NCBI RefSeq assembly: GCF_902459465.1
Contig: NC_047080.1
Span: 8,778,866-8,842,865, forward strand
Length of the DNA stretch: 64,000 bases
Direction of reading: 5' to 3'
DNA from: Asterias rubens
Lineage: Eukaryota > Echinodermata > Asteroidea > Forcipulatida > Asteriidae
Made by a program: the position numbers and the translations under genes. This document shows, one piece after another, positions 22,401 to 33,455 of this stretch (position 1 is its first letter; each line of letters starts with the position of its first letter). The notes beneath the pieces were generated by a model. The model saw only the letters and a list, made by a program, of their open reading frames with translations, was not told the DNA's origin and searched no databases.

Positions 22401-25400
22401 TTTAGTCCGGTTTTGACCTGATTAAACCGGTTTGGTCCAATTCTTTTGTTGTGCCTTCAGTTTTTTTGCTGTGGTGGGATGACATGAAAGTTTCTTATTA
22501 GTTTATTTGTTTTTGTAAAAAAATGTAACAAATTAAATAAAACGGCCATTACTCAGTATTTATTAGATTATTATTGTTTGTGTACAAGGTAACAAATTAA
22601 ACAGATGTCAAGTAGCTGTTGGATAACTAAACATAAAAAAAAATAAATTAGCGCTGGATGTTTTCAGGATAACATCTTCACGATCCAATATTGAAGTCGA
22701 TGATGGGTTTTAAAATATCAATATATTGTGACAAATACAACATTGTTTTTAACTAGACAATATTGTCCGTTGTTTGCTGAAAAAGTAATTCTGAGACTGC
22801 TGTTGTAAGCTATAAAGTCTTGAAAATCTTCTGCTCAGGGTTTTTCTAAATAGCGTTAGCCATTGAGTAGTATGTAGGCCTGGAGTTACACACAGTCCAC
22901 CCAGGCCATGGCCTCCGTGGCCTCTGGTCTTGGCCTTGGAGTCTTTCAAAAGTTTCCCGATGCCTTTAAAGATGTCAGATTTTTGGCCCAAAACATTAAA
23001 AAATAGATTTTTTTTTAGTGAATGGTATTTCAAAGAATATCACCCGCTCCTTACGAAAAACAGTTTAACTTTTACTTGTAATGGTCAGGAACCATGACAA
23101 AAATTTAAAACGCTTCTTATAAAACACATAAGAATTGGTCACGTGATATATTGTCGGGATCCCGACAAAAACAAATTTTGAGCACTGCTACTAATAATTG
23201 GCGGACTTTTCGAGCAATGGCTCAAATGAAAGCTTGTAACTTTCTCGACCCCATCAAAATACCTATTGAATTTTAAATCAAAATATTTGGGTCAAATCGG
23301 CCAAAAATCTGACATAGCATCTTTAAGATTTTCCAATGGAGGTACCCTTTGCAAAATGAAAATGGCCTTGCCCTTTTCAGCATGTTCAAAGATGAAATTC
23401 CAGGCCTGAATATAATATGAACAGTGACAAGCTCAACACAGCGTAAGCACCAGGTTTTTTTTGGTTTGGATGCTGCAAAACCGAAACTTTCTAATCCTTG
23501 CTTGGGAATTTTTTTTATAACAGTGTGGCATGTCTAGCAGCGCTGCAGAGGCATGGAGAGTGCCTAGCCTTGGTGAACAAGCGGCTAGAAGTCGAGCAGC
23601 ACAATCCTGACTTGTATATCATGCGGGCTCGTCTGCATGAACTCTTCAGAAATGTAAGTCCAAAATGCTCAAATTTTATTTACATCTTATGCAGGGCTAA
23701 AAGTTTGGGGGGGGGGGTTGGAAATCCACAAGCCTGCAGGGCCCAATTTCATAGAGCTGCTAAGCACAAAAATTTGCTTAGCATGAAATTTCTTCCTTGA
23801 TAAAAACAGGATTACCAACCAAATTTCCACATGATTTTCAGGATAAGCAAACAACAGCTGAATACCAGTAACACGCAATATGCAACAAATGGAAATTTGG
23901 TTGGTAATCCTGTTTTTATCAAGGAAGAAATTTCATGCTAAGCAAATTTCTTTGCTTAGCAGCTCTATGAAATTGGGCCCAGGACTAAGATTTTATTTAC
24001 AAGACCAGAGTAAAAAAGAAAAGAGACTAGATTTAGAGTTCTAGTCATAGAGTTATATATTGGAACTAGGGGGCGCACTGCCCTATATACGCGCCCCGGT
24101 ATGTGCGCAGGCGGCCATTTTCTAAGTTGACAAAACAGCTATCTCACAGCGTGTGTTTGTGTGCCCATTTTGTAAGTTGAACAAACAGCATCGCGTGAGC
24201 ATTCAATAAAAAAAAACTCAAACGTGAATTTCATATTTTACGCGCGTACAGAATGGCGCGCTTGTCATCTTGCGGTCCCGTCGCGTTTGTGCAAGAAGCA
24301 TCACCAGTGCGCCCTCTAGTTCTATATATAACTCTATGGTTCTAGTAGAACCAAAATGAGAAACCAGTTTTAAATCACCTAAACAAGAACAAGACAGTGA
24401 GAAAAGATTTATTTCTTCTGTTTTGCGGATGGTACTAGCAGGATTGAAAGATGTTTGTGTGACTCAAACTCAACATTTGAACGTCATTCAATTTTGGGAC
24501 AAAGATGTTGAACTGAAAAAACCCCAGGATCATCCGACGTATTATGCTTTGTAATGCAGAGCATTTGGTTGGCTCCAGTTTGCCTTGGAAAATTTGTAAC
24601 GATAATTGGTTCTTATAGTGTGCTTATCCTAACAGCTAGACCATGCTTTACAACATTATCCCTATTCACCAGGCTTACTGTTAGACCATTCCTCTATGTT
24701 TCTCCATTCCATGGGTAGCATACAACCATAAGCTGTTTAAATTAGCACTAAGCGGTTAATCCAACATCAAAAACTGTCTCAACCCTCTCAAGCTCCCATT
24801 TATACTCCTTGGTGAAGAGAAGCAATTATGGTTGGTTTTTGTTAACTTGTTAACTGAGATGAGCTCTGAATGTAATCTTCATGTTCCACACTGATCGCTG
24901 TTTTTCACACGCCGGGCCATCTCTTTGGAATAGCGTCCTACTTCAACTCAGAAAAGCAGATACTTGTTCCAAATCCAAAACTCATCTCAACACATATCTA
25001 TTTCGGAAACCATAGCCTTCAAACTTTTGGTTGTCTTGTGTCATTGTGTATTAGCAGAGTTCTTGTTTTTTGTGCCAGGAGTGTCATACTTGACAGACTT
25101 GGCGCACTAAAAATGTTCAACATTATTATTTCTAATAGATGTTAAATTTGCGTCGGGGATAAAGAATATTAATTATTTTTTTTTTTTACCCATACACCGA
25201 TGTGTGTTAGCACTGTATACTCAGTACTTTCCTGAGTCCTGTGAAAAAAAATATTACAGGCATGTAGATTTGAACAGTTGTTGGTAAGACACTGCTGTAG
25301 AATTGCAAGGGTCGTGGGTTTGAATCCCACCCAAGTAATATGCCTGTAATATTGTTTTCACAAGACTCGGCAAAGTACTGAGTATACCGTGTTTACACAC

Positions 25401-28400
25401 ATCGGTTTGTGGGTAAAAACAAACAAAATTAATACTATTATTTATTTTATTACACCCCGTTCCTTCCCCAGACGTCCCTCTGCTACTATGACTTAAAGGA
25501 TGCCATTGCCTTGGACCCAGACAGGGAAGAGGCTCAGAACCTCATGGCTGCCCTAGAAGCCAAGGCAGTTGAAAGCCGTGATCATGCTGTGCGCTTGCAG
25601 CTACAGGGCAAGCTCAAGGAAGCCATGAATAAGATCACTGCTGCGGTGGAGACTAACCCAGCAGTAGCTGACTATCATCTCTTAAGGTGAATTTATTACA
25701 CACCATTATTAAATCAAAGATTTAAAAGGCACTGGACACTATTGGTATTTACTCAAAATGGTTGTTAGAATAAAAACTTACTTTGTAATGAGCAATGGAG
25801 AGCTGTTGATAGTATAAAACATTGAGAGAAACGACTCCCTCTGAAGTAATGTAGTTTTTGAGAAAGAAGTAATTTCTCACTAAAATATTTGAATTGAATA
25901 TGAGATCTCAGCTGAGGTCTCGAATTCATGCATCTGAGAGCAAACAACTTGTGTGACAAGGGTGTTTTTTCTTCCATTATTCTCTTGCAACTTCGACGAC
26001 CAATTCGAGAATACTGGTCTTTGACAATTACCATTGGTGTCCAGTGCCTTTAAAGCCATTATACACTTTCGGAACAAAAAAAACCCAAAAAGTTCAAAGA
26101 TTTACAAATAACTTACAGGGTTTACAGAAGGTCATGGTGAAAGACTTCACTTGAAATAATGTTCCATGAAATGCTTTGCTTTTTGAGAAAACACTAAAAC
26201 AATTATCAATTGTCGTTATCGAGAATTACGGATTTATTTTAAACGTATGTCATGACACGGCGAAACGTGCGGAAACAAAGGTGGGTTTTCCCGTTGTTTT
26301 CTCCCGACTCGGATGACCGAATGAGCCTAAATTTTTACAGGTTTGTTATTTTATATATAAATTGTGATACACGAAGTGTGGGCCTTTGGACAATACTGTT
26401 TACCAAAAGTGTCCAATGGCTTTAAATGTGTATGAATCGTTTTTCTTTAACACAGGGGTGCCCTTCATCGCCGACTCCATGATTACAATGCAGCTATCGA
26501 TGATTTCCTATTGGCTCTTGATAAAACCGACCACAACGAGCAGAACCGCATCTACATGGAGGCACAGCGGCAACTACTGCTCACCTATAACGACTTTGCT
26601 GTGGAGTGCTTCCTGGGTGCATACTTTGAAGAGGCAATCATCCTCCTGAATAAGGCCATCAAGGGGGAGAAGAGAGAGAAAGGGCTGTATGTCAACAGAG
26701 GAGGTATGTGAGGGTTCTATAAAGGGGTGAGTTGTGGCGTGTTGTGACCAAGCAATTCCAAGCTCTGGTGTTGGGTGCGTTCGATTAGCTTCCCTGGGTT
26801 GACCCTGGTCTACCCCTGGTATGTTTGAATAGCTTTGACGTCATTCCGGGGGCTCACCCGGGTCAGCCCCAAGTACCCTGCTTGTAGAGAGGGTCACTTG
26901 GGGGCTGGCCCCAGGTGCATGACGTTCCCACAAGAGGGTGAGTGATTGTTCGATAAGCTCTCGTCAGGGGCTCACTCCAGTGAGCACCGCGGGGTCGACA
27001 CAGGGAAGCTAATCGAACGCACCCATTGTCAGCAGCAGAGTGGATGTTTGAAGCAAGGCACTTAGCCATAATTGCTTTAAAAAATAATGAAATAAAAAAA
27101 AGATAATATGTAGGATTCAAACTACTCCACTAGCTTTGGGTAATCTTTGTAGTCTAAGTGGTAAGACATCTGCTCTAGATTGGTAAAGGTTGTGGGTTCG
27201 ATTCACACCTGAGTAATATGCATGTGATAATTTTCACAGAACTCGGGGGGGGGGGGAAGTATACAGTGCTTACATATGACAGTGTATGGTTAAAACCAAA
27301 TAATATTCATAATTGCTTTTTGAAAAGTTGGGGAAGGTAGTGCATTCTGCTCTACAGGCCAGGCTCCTAGTGGATGATACACAAGCCTACACCCTAATGG
27401 AGTGTGAAGGGATAACCCTGTCCATTGACTTGTCCAGTCATAATGGTTTTTTTAAAAGGTTTTATATCTTTTGTCATCCACAAAGATTGCTTCTTTCGTT
27501 TGAACGAGCTTCACTTTGCCCTGGCTGACTACCACCAAGCCCTGGAGTTGGATCATGCAGACTGGACCATTCGGTCTCGGATTGCATCCATCCACAGCGA
27601 GTTTGGTCTGATGGACTATGAGGAACACAGCTACAAAGAGGCCGAAGCACGGTTTACTGTAGCCATTCAGCACAACCCTCGTGTAGGGTCGTACTTCATC
27701 TACCGCTCTAAAGTGCGCTTTATGCTGGAGGTAAGGACACCTGGGCCCAATTTCATAAAGCTTGTAAGCATGAAAGCTTAATAAGCACAGACAAATCTTG
27801 CTTAGCAGAAACTGGTTACCAGCCAACAGTCTATAAAGTTTCCACTATTGCATCTGGTGCCCCACTCATTTTTTTTGCTTAGCAATGAAATTTAAATTTG
27901 CCAAGCAGTTGATTCTGCTTAACAGCTTGGCGCCCAATTTCATGGCTCTGCTTACAGCAAGCAAAGAATCAACACTTACAAAAGCAGGGAATTACACGCT
28001 CAAGCGTATTTCAAAGGTTAGCAGGGAAATTTTGCTTGTGCGCGTGTGTACTCCATGTTACTAGGCATTCTCCGCTTACACAGTAAGCGCAGAAATTCAG
28101 CGCTAGAACAATAGTAAGCGGGAGTGTTGATCGCGAGAGCAGAATTTAGCATTCAGCTGAGCAATAAAATTGTTGCTTCAGATAAAGTTGAATGTGAAAG
28201 AAGCAATTCCATTTTTTGGGGAGAGTTATTTTAAAGGCAGTGGACACTATTGGTAATAACTCAAAATAATTATTAGCATAAAAACCTTTCTTGGTGACCA
28301 GTAATGGGGAGAGGTTGATGGTATACAACATTGTGAGAAACGGCTCCCTCTGAAGTGCCATAGTTTTTGAGAAAGAAGTAATTTTCCTTGAATTTGATTT

Positions 28401-30607
28401 TGAGACCTCAGATTTAGAATTTGAGGTCTCGGAATCAACTATCTAAACGCACACAACTTCGTGTGACAAGGGTGTTTTTTTCTTTCATTATTATCTTACA
28501 ACTTCGACGACCGATTGATCTCAAATTTTTACAGGTTTGTTTGTTTATGTATGTGTTGAGATACACAAAGTGAGAAGACTGGTACTTGATAATTACCAAT
28601 AGTGTCCAGTGTCTTTAAAGCCAACAAGACAACAATGGCTTGAATTGTGATGGTTGTGTGGGAGATTTATATGGTTTTGGGGGGCAAGGAAACCATCAAT
28701 AAACCTTATTAACAAGGAGGTCATAAATGGCTTCCCTCCTTTTAACATTACAAAATAATACCCAAGGGCAATGTAATACTCATTTAATAATCTGCCTGGT
28801 CAAAAATGCTTTTATGGCTTCTTCATAAATTAATCTTTTGGCCATACAATGTATTGTTTGAAAATGTCCATAAATTATGGAATTAAATGTGGGTTTTGAA
28901 TTTTACTTCAAGCTTAAGTGATTTTAAGAGGTTTTTCATCTTGTTTTTTTTTAAGTAGATCTTTCATGAACCTCCTAATTTACAAAGTTGATAAAACCAA
29001 TCTAAATGACAGTCAAACTTAATGTACTCAACTGATGAGAGATAAAAAACCCAGCCCAGATTAAAGTCTCAGTTTGTTTTGGTACTTTACTGTTGCAGAA
29101 CCAAGCTGGTGCCAGACATGATCTTCTGGTGACCCTCCATCTCGAGCCAAACAATGAGGAGATCCTTACACTCATGCCTCGCCTCTTCCCTGGTAAATCC
29201 ATCACGGATATAATGAGGAGTAAGTCTGGCCGTGCAGCCAAAGCTGAAGTAGAGAATGCTGTGGTGACTGCCTCCCCAGTCCGTCTTCCAGCCTTAAATG
29301 GGTAAGACACATTTCATTTGTGTGGCATCACTAAGCAGGGGGTTTGTTGATTTGTGTTGCAATAAGGTAACTTTTTAGTAATGAAAATTTTTCATTGAAA
29401 TTTCATTCATTAATTTGATGAGGTTATGAAATTGTATAAAACTTTTGTGTAACATTTACTCCTATTTTTAAAAGCATTCTTACAATAGACAATAGTTATT
29501 TTGTATGACACGTTGAGTGCGAAAAGTGTTTTTTTTTAAAGGTTTTTTTTTTTTTCCTCAGCAAAAATATGTGAAACAGTTTATCATTTGAAGTAACATG
29601 TTCTGCTCACGTCTGGAAAAAGTTGGTTGTTACATTTGTAAAAGTTTAGTGTAATCATATCCTGAATGACTTGTTTGCAGCTCAGCCTTATTTACTTTTT
29701 GAAATCTTGTTTCCACAGGGATGCAACAAACAAGGAGGCACAGCCAAATAATACATCACCACAAGCCACTAGTCAGGCTGGAGCTAAACATGTTAGTTTT
29801 GCATCAGCAGCTGCTACTCCCTCTGGTTCTGTAATGCCAGACCTTAAGGAATGTATGAATGAGATAGGCTTCAATACTGTACTGGCCAAGAAGAAGAAAA
29901 AGGTAAAAATCTTTGTAGGTGTTTTGGGGTGTTTTTGTTTGTTTGTTTGTTTGTTTGATTGTTTAGATGATCTTCCCATTAAGGGAACTAAAACTCCAAC
30001 AAGGGGATATAAACACCGAGCTAGCCACAACCAATCTCTCTCATACAAACATATAGCGTCTATGATTGTGAATTGCACAAATCAGTAAGTTGTGATTCAG
30101 TCACTTATAATAAACAACATTACTATGATTGAGAAACGAAAGTTAGGTGTGTTAGATTTTATTCCCGATTATCAAATTAACTTTATTTTTAAATATTGTC
30201 ACATAAAATTGTCTCATAAAAGTTGCGCTAAATTGTGTAAAGTCTATTTCAAGTTTCATGAAGCTTCCCATCTGACACAATCTTGTAGCTCTTTTTTAAA
30301 ATTCAGCAGCACCTTTCATTTTCTTTTTTTTAATATCAAAAGGTTCAGTAGTTGTTTTCAGAAATAGAGGTTTAAGGTTGTACACATTTAAATTTGATTG
30401 TTTCTAATTTCCATCCTACAGGTCTCCAACCATGTTAAGAGTCTTCTTCACGACAGGCAAACTCTTTGGACCGACGCACCTAAGCTCGCCCCTCAGCCCC
30501 CACCCCGCCCCTATGCCATCCGGGGTGGGGCTCTAAACAAAAACCAGTCCAACATAGACACATCTATGGGCTGGAGGTCATTCAGTATGGGCGTTGGCCT
30601 GAAGTAA
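18139..30607 (+). CDS. TTC16: Tetratricopeptide repeat protein 16-like
   Basis: Eleven exons: 18139-19473, 19947-20143, 20718-20952, 22256-22356, 23524-23653, 25472-25686, 26456-26703, 27486-27730, 29099-29301, 29719-29902 and 30422-30607. All phases close, giving 1092 residues. TTC16 is a poorly studied TPR protein associated in vertebrates with testis and ciliated cells. The match rests on remembered family sequence, e.g. YLMRGEAYLQMCDFQSAILN, AQRQLLLTYNDFAVE, LNKAIKGEKREKGLYVNRG and FTVAIQHNPRVGSYFIYRSK. TPRs fill residues about 512-970. Human TTC16 is about 870 residues with a short N-terminus and a long C-terminal tail; here the long acidic region is N-terminal and the tail short. The start ATG at 18139 is the first in frame in its exon; an upstream coding exon cannot be excluded. 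Confidence 0.92.
19880..19930. repeat. (ATA)n microsatellite
   Basis: AT-rich triplet run about 20 bp before the TTC16 exon 2 acceptor. Confidence 0.9.
19947..20143 (+). CDS. TTC16: TTC16 exon 2: charged linker
   Basis: Lies between TTTAATTTAAG and ACA|GTAAGA. It encodes a Lys/Glu/Arg-rich helix and the motif LFGIFGQPRL, which resembles the IFG motif near the N-terminus of vertebrate TTC16. Confidence 0.85.
20445..20620 (-). mobile_element. SINE/LINE 3' tail fragment, minus
   Basis: An (ATA)n run followed by tgctcctggcgctttacaaa, the complement of a SINE/LINE-type tail. Confidence 0.55.
20718..20952 (+). CDS. TTC16: TTC16 exon 3: first TPRs
   Basis: Acceptor CTCCATCATAG, donor CAG|GTAAAT. 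Encodes residues 511-589 with AIVCFDKAINLCPKEV and YLMRGEAYLQMCDFQSAILN, the first clear TPR helices. The frame is continuous upstream of the GTG at 20770. Confidence 0.92.
21178..21305. mobile_element. Foldback fragment with AGTCCTAGGA motif
   Basis: Shares tatcagtcctaggagata and gatgtgaaatccacccctgg with the elements at 6583 and 63.1 kb. Confidence 0.6.
21330..21645 (+). mobile_element. SINE type 1
   Basis: tRNA-Leu-like head (catggccaagccgtttagtg, then gggttcgaatcccggcc), conserved body and gggagctgaaatggtttaag segment as in the copy at 3959. Confidence 0.78.
21690..22148. mobile_element. Foldback MITE with TTGACTAGAGCGCTAAC ends
   Basis: The ends atattgactagagcgctaac and gttagcgctctagtcaatat are exact inverse complements over 20 bp. 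The interior has several ACGC-rich stretches and no frame. Confidence 0.88.
22256..22356 (+). CDS. TTC16: TTC16 exon 4, with GC splice donor
   Basis: Encodes GQTLFDQCLFAEALESFSRA and the next TPR. The donor is AAG|GCAAGT at 22356/22357, a GC-AG intron. The alternative GT four bases downstream breaks the frame with exon 5; the GC donor gives the join HTRSVACLAAL, matching the family. Confidence 0.88.
23524..23653 (+). CDS. TTC16: TTC16 exon 5: TPR
   Basis: Acceptor TTTTTTATAACAG, donor AAT|GTAAGT. Encodes CLAALQRHGECLALVNKRLE and DLYIMRARLHELF. Confidence 0.92.
23735..23980. mobile_element. Near-perfect palindromic MITE, GGGCCCAATTTCATAG family
   Basis: The two halves pair almost completely: gggcccaatttcatagagct on the left and its complement at 23960-23979. 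High arm identity implies recent activity. Other copies or ends are at 7728, 27740, 58480 and 60525. Confidence 0.9.
24045..24345. mobile_element. Foldback element with GGGGGCGCACTG arms
   Basis: Ends agagttatatattggaacta and agttctatatataactct are inverted. Each arm carries ctagggggcgcactg or its complement cagtgcgccctctag, again CTCF-like. Confidence 0.82.
24887..25140 (+). pseudogene. LINE reverse transcriptase C-terminal remnant
   Basis: An open stretch reads CFSHAGPSLWNSVLLQLRKA, then KTHLNTYLFRKP and a stop at 25013-25015. This resembles the conserved end of CR1/Jockey-like reverse transcriptases (F..AGP.LWNSLP, then LKTHLF). The 3' flank with tggcgcactaaaaatgttca resembles a LINE tail. 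It is dead and truncated, inside TTC16 intron 5. Confidence 0.75.
25193..25425. repeat. Inverted pair of SINE type 3 tails
   Basis: Left arm acccatacaccgatgtgtgt, right arm its complement ending cacacatcggtttgtgggta. The middle carries tRNA-like gtcgtgggtttgaatcccac. It may fold into a long hairpin. Confidence 0.7.
25472..25686 (+). CDS. TTC16: TTC16 exon 6: TPR
   Basis: Acceptor TCCTTCCCCAG, donor AAG|GTGAAT. Encodes LCYYDLKDAIALDPDREEAQ through LQGKLKEAMNKITAAVETNP, two TPR units. Confidence 0.93.
25722..26053. mobile_element. ACTGGACAC-family MITE, complete
   Basis: Ends TTAA-aaggcactggacac and gtgtccagtgccttTAA. It shares its right TTAA with the next element, so one inserted at the border of the other. 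Confidence 0.85.
26050..26425 (-). mobile_element. AAAGCCATTGG-family MITE
   Basis: Ends taaagccattatacactttc and gtgtccaatggctttaa. It matches the copies at 39888 and 61232 over its length. Confidence 0.82.
26456..26703 (+). CDS. TTC16: TTC16 exon 7: diagnostic TPR block
   Basis: Encodes the most conserved part, with AQRQLLLTYNDFAVECF and ILLNKAIKGEKREKGLYVN. The acceptor is TTTAACACAG and the donor G|GTATGT. The frame is set by the two bases carried over from exon 6. Confidence 0.94.
26772..27025. mobile_element. Foldback MITE, GGGTGCGTTCG family
   Basis: Ends gggtgcgttcgattagcttc and its complement. Sister of 2925-3188. Confidence 0.85.
27140..27290 (+). mobile_element. SINE type 3
   Basis: tRNA-like gtctaagtggtaagacatct then gtgggttcgattcacacctg, followed by agtatacagtgcttacatat. 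Confidence 0.7.
27486..27730 (+). CDS. TTC16: TTC16 exon 8: TPR
   Basis: Acceptor CATCCACAAAG, donor GAG|GTAAGG. Encodes DCFFRLNELHFALADYHQAL and EARFTVAIQHNPRVGSYFIY, closely following vertebrate TTC16. Confidence 0.93.
27740..28110. mobile_element. Decayed GCCCAATTTCAT-type foldbacks
   Basis: Two element ends (gggcccaatttcataaagct at about 27744 and cgcccaatttcatggctctg at about 27931). The second resembles the element ending at 33840. Confidence 0.55.
28231..28620. mobile_element. ACTGGACAC-family MITE, complete
   Basis: Ends taaaggcagtggacactatt and atagtgtccagtgtctttaa. It includes the internal hairpin around gagacctcagatttagaatt. Confidence 0.85.
29099..29301 (+). CDS. TTC16: TTC16 exon 9: end of TPR domain
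   Basis: Acceptor TACTGTTGCAG, donor GG|GTAAGA. Encodes GARHDLLVTLHLEPNNEE and MPRLFPGKSITDIM, matching the conserved NLFPGMSVEEV region of the family. Confidence 0.92.
29719..29902 (+). CDS. TTC16: TTC16 exon 10
   Basis: Acceptor GTTTCCACAG, donor AAG|GTAAAA. A polar linker carrying KHVSF (29786-29800, residues 993-997), a second RVxF-type motif, and ending in a lysine run. Confidence 0.88.
30422..30607 (+). CDS. TTC16: TTC16 terminal exon
   Basis: Acceptor TCCATCCTACAG. Encodes a short Pro-rich tail ending RSFSMGVGLK before TAA at 30605-30607. A possible poly(A) signal AATAAA lies near 31840, past the tandem array. Confidence 0.88.
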   Translation, partial: VSNHVKSLLHDRQTLWTDAPKLAPQPPPRPYAIRGGALNKNQSNIDTSMGWRSFSMGVGLK

Positions 30608-30654
30608 TCCATCCTTGTTTCTACAGTCTGTCATCTTTGACGTAAATTCCTCTT

Positions 30655-31665
30655 GGAACCCACGCCTGATCACTACCACGCCCATGCCCAGTTTAAAGTA
30701 AAATCACTGCATAACTGCCATCATAACTTCAACCCCACCGAGCAAGATTACAAAAGTACTCCTGCAATGGATTTATACATGTATACCGGACTAGTGAAAA
30801 CCATGCTGGCCACACCCACATGCCACGCCCACCATAATTGATGTGATGGCCAAACTCACGCCTTCCTCATGTGCTCTAATCACTACTAAGCCCAGCGAGG
30901 TTGGAAGTAAAATCACTGCATAACTGCCATCGTAACTTCAACCCCGCCCAGCAAGATATCAAAAAGTACTCTTGCAATGGGCTTCTACATGCAGCATGCC
31001 AGACTAATGGAAACCATGAAGGCCACACCCACATGCCACGCCCACCTTTAATTGATGTGATGGCCAAACTCATGCCTTCCTCATGTGCTCTGATCACTAC
31101 CACAACCGGCACGGTTTGAAGTAAAATCATTGCATAACTGCCATCGTAACGTCAACCCCGCCCAGCAAGATTAAAAAAGACTGCATGTATACCAGACTAG
31201 TGAAAACCATGCTGGCCACATCCACATGCCACGCCCACCATTAAATGATGCGATGGCGAAACTCACGCCTTCCTCATGTGCTCTGATCACCACTGCTCCC
31301 ACGCCCAGTTTGAAGTAAAATCACTGCATAACTGCCATCGTAACTTCAATCCCGCCCTGCAAGATTGAAACATTACTCCTGCAATGGATTTCTACATGCA
31401 GCATGCCAGACTAATGGAAACCATGAAGGCCACACCCACATGCCACGCCCACCGTTAATTGATGTGATGGCCAAACTCATGCCTTCCTCATGTGCTCTGA
31501 TCACTACCACAACCGGCACGGTTTGAAGTAAAATCATTGCATAACTGCCATCGTAACGTCAACCCCGCCCAGCAAGATTCAAAAAGACTGCATGTATACC
31601 AGACTAGTGGAAACCATGAAGGCCACACCCACATGCCACGCCCACCATAATTGATGCAATAGTGT
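30655..31665. repeat. 215-bp tandem array after TTC16
   Basis: About five units of roughly 200-220 bp, each with aagtaaaatcactgcataac, then gccacacccacatgccacgc, then ccttcctcatgtgctct. It starts within 50 bp of the TTC16 stop and probably forms its 3' UTR. Unit identity is high, so the array is young. Confidence 0.9.
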
Positions 31666-32682
31666 TCAAGGTTGTATGGCAAGTAATACCTGTAGGCACT
31701 CCAGAACATACATGGCCGGTAATGCATGGATACCATGTAAGTACACTTCCTAAATTTATGTTGAATTCCATTATTGGTGTCACGCGATGATAAAATTTGT
31801 GATTGACAATTAGTAGTCAACGAGAAAGGTTAAGGAAAACAATAAAGTTGAACATCATTAACTCCGGAACTTGTTGATCCATCTGTTGATAAATGTTTAT
31901 CCTTGAGGGTTGGGGAATTAATTGGCTTGTTATGAAACGTTTCTTCTTCGCTGAAATGATTTTTGATTCAAGTAAATCTACTTGGAGAAAACCAATGAAT
32001 AGATTCATCAGTGAAAAAGTATTCAAAGACAGTTTAACCTTATTGTAGTCAGGCTCAAATATAACCCGGAAAAGTATTATTTTGTTAAAAAGAAGCTTCC
32101 AGAATATTTTGTCCAATTTAAAAAAAATGAACTGTGTTTCTGTTTGAGTTTTTCAAATGAAGTTATATTTTCACAGAAGTCTTTTTAAAATATATTTTGA
32201 CAATATATTTTGCAACATAAAATGTTCAAATCTGATACCAAAGGGGAAAGAGAGGACAAAAAACTCACTTGTTATTTAAGATAACATCTTTGATGTTTAT
32301 TATGTTGTATTCCTATTTTCATTTAAAGTATTGAAATTTAAAAGTTTTGAAAAAGTCTTTGCAAGTGACTTACACCAAATAACCAAACTTATTATTCCCA
32401 AGAATACGCTAAAAAATATTGCACAAAAGTTGCATAATATTGTAAATAATATAATGTTTTTACATTTACAGAGAAATATACCAAGTCGAAATGTAAATAT
32501 TATGTAAAATATAATTTGGCTACATAAATGTTAAAATGTTGTTTTAAAACTGAAGTCATGATTGTCTTGTCTTATTGGTTGTGCATAAATAATTCATGAA
32601 GTATTTGTTGAAGTCACCTGATCAGATCATGAGACTAATCAGGTGACCAGTCACATACACGTTGCCAAGTTCAAAGCATTGA
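31666..32682. other. Intergenic between TTC16 and the MAO-like gene
   Basis: AT-rich, with no coding exon or clear element recognised. Contains the AATAAA near 31840. Confidence 0.5.
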
Positions 32683-33455
32683 AGTGTCGTGGCCGAGCGG
32701 ATAAGAACACCTCAAGTTCTGGTGTTTTTGATCGACAGAGTGTGGGTTCAAGTCCCAGTCGTGGCACTTGTCTCCTTAAAGGAACACTACAGAATTGGCA
32801 AAAAAAGTTGCTGGCAGTGTGAGCACTTTAAGTAATCCACCATATACATTAACTGACAAACATGTACAAATTCAAGATCGATCGGCCATCTGGGTCATGA
32901 GAGAATAGTGAAAAACCGAATACAAATTTTGCATTGCATCAATGCCGAAACAAAAATGAATAAAACGCCCACTGAGCGATAAACTCCAACTGCGAAATTA
33001 TATTATTTGTTTCTCATCAAATATGAAATTTCAGACATAAATATTTCAAGGGATGTTTTCTACTATCATCACCATTAGACCGTGTAAGTTTCATGTAAAT
33101 CTGTGATCATCACGATTTTTGTTTCTTACCAATTCTGTAACGTTCCTAATCAAGACACTTTACCATTATTGCCGCGTCCTTCAGACGGAACGTAAAGCTG
33201 TAGGTCCTGTGTGTTGTGTTATGCACGTAAAAGAAGCCAGTGCACTAATATTATAGGGTTTCACCTCAGTGTTCCTGGTTTGATCGGCAACATATTATGA
33301 AACAGCATCTTGTAACTCGTTACATGGTGCTATGTAAAAGAATAGGTCTCATACTTCAAAACGTAGCTGCGCATACCTTACAGGAAAACATACTGAGCGC
33401 TTTGATATGTCCATCAAGCACTATAGGCTATAAGACTCAAGTATTGTTATTATTA
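32683..33455 (+). mobile_element. SINE type 2 split by a MITE
   Basis: SINE head 32683-32776 (gtggccgagcggataagaac, gggttcaagtcccagtcg), then a foldback element 32777-33149 with ends aaaggaacactacagaattg and caattctgtaacgttcct, then the SINE body and tail 33150-33455. Order of events: SINE first, MITE later. Confidence 0.82.

Noticed and set aside
30655..31665. CRISPR-like regular repeat
   Set aside because: Units are 200 bp direct repeats with no unique spacers, in a eukaryotic 3' UTR.
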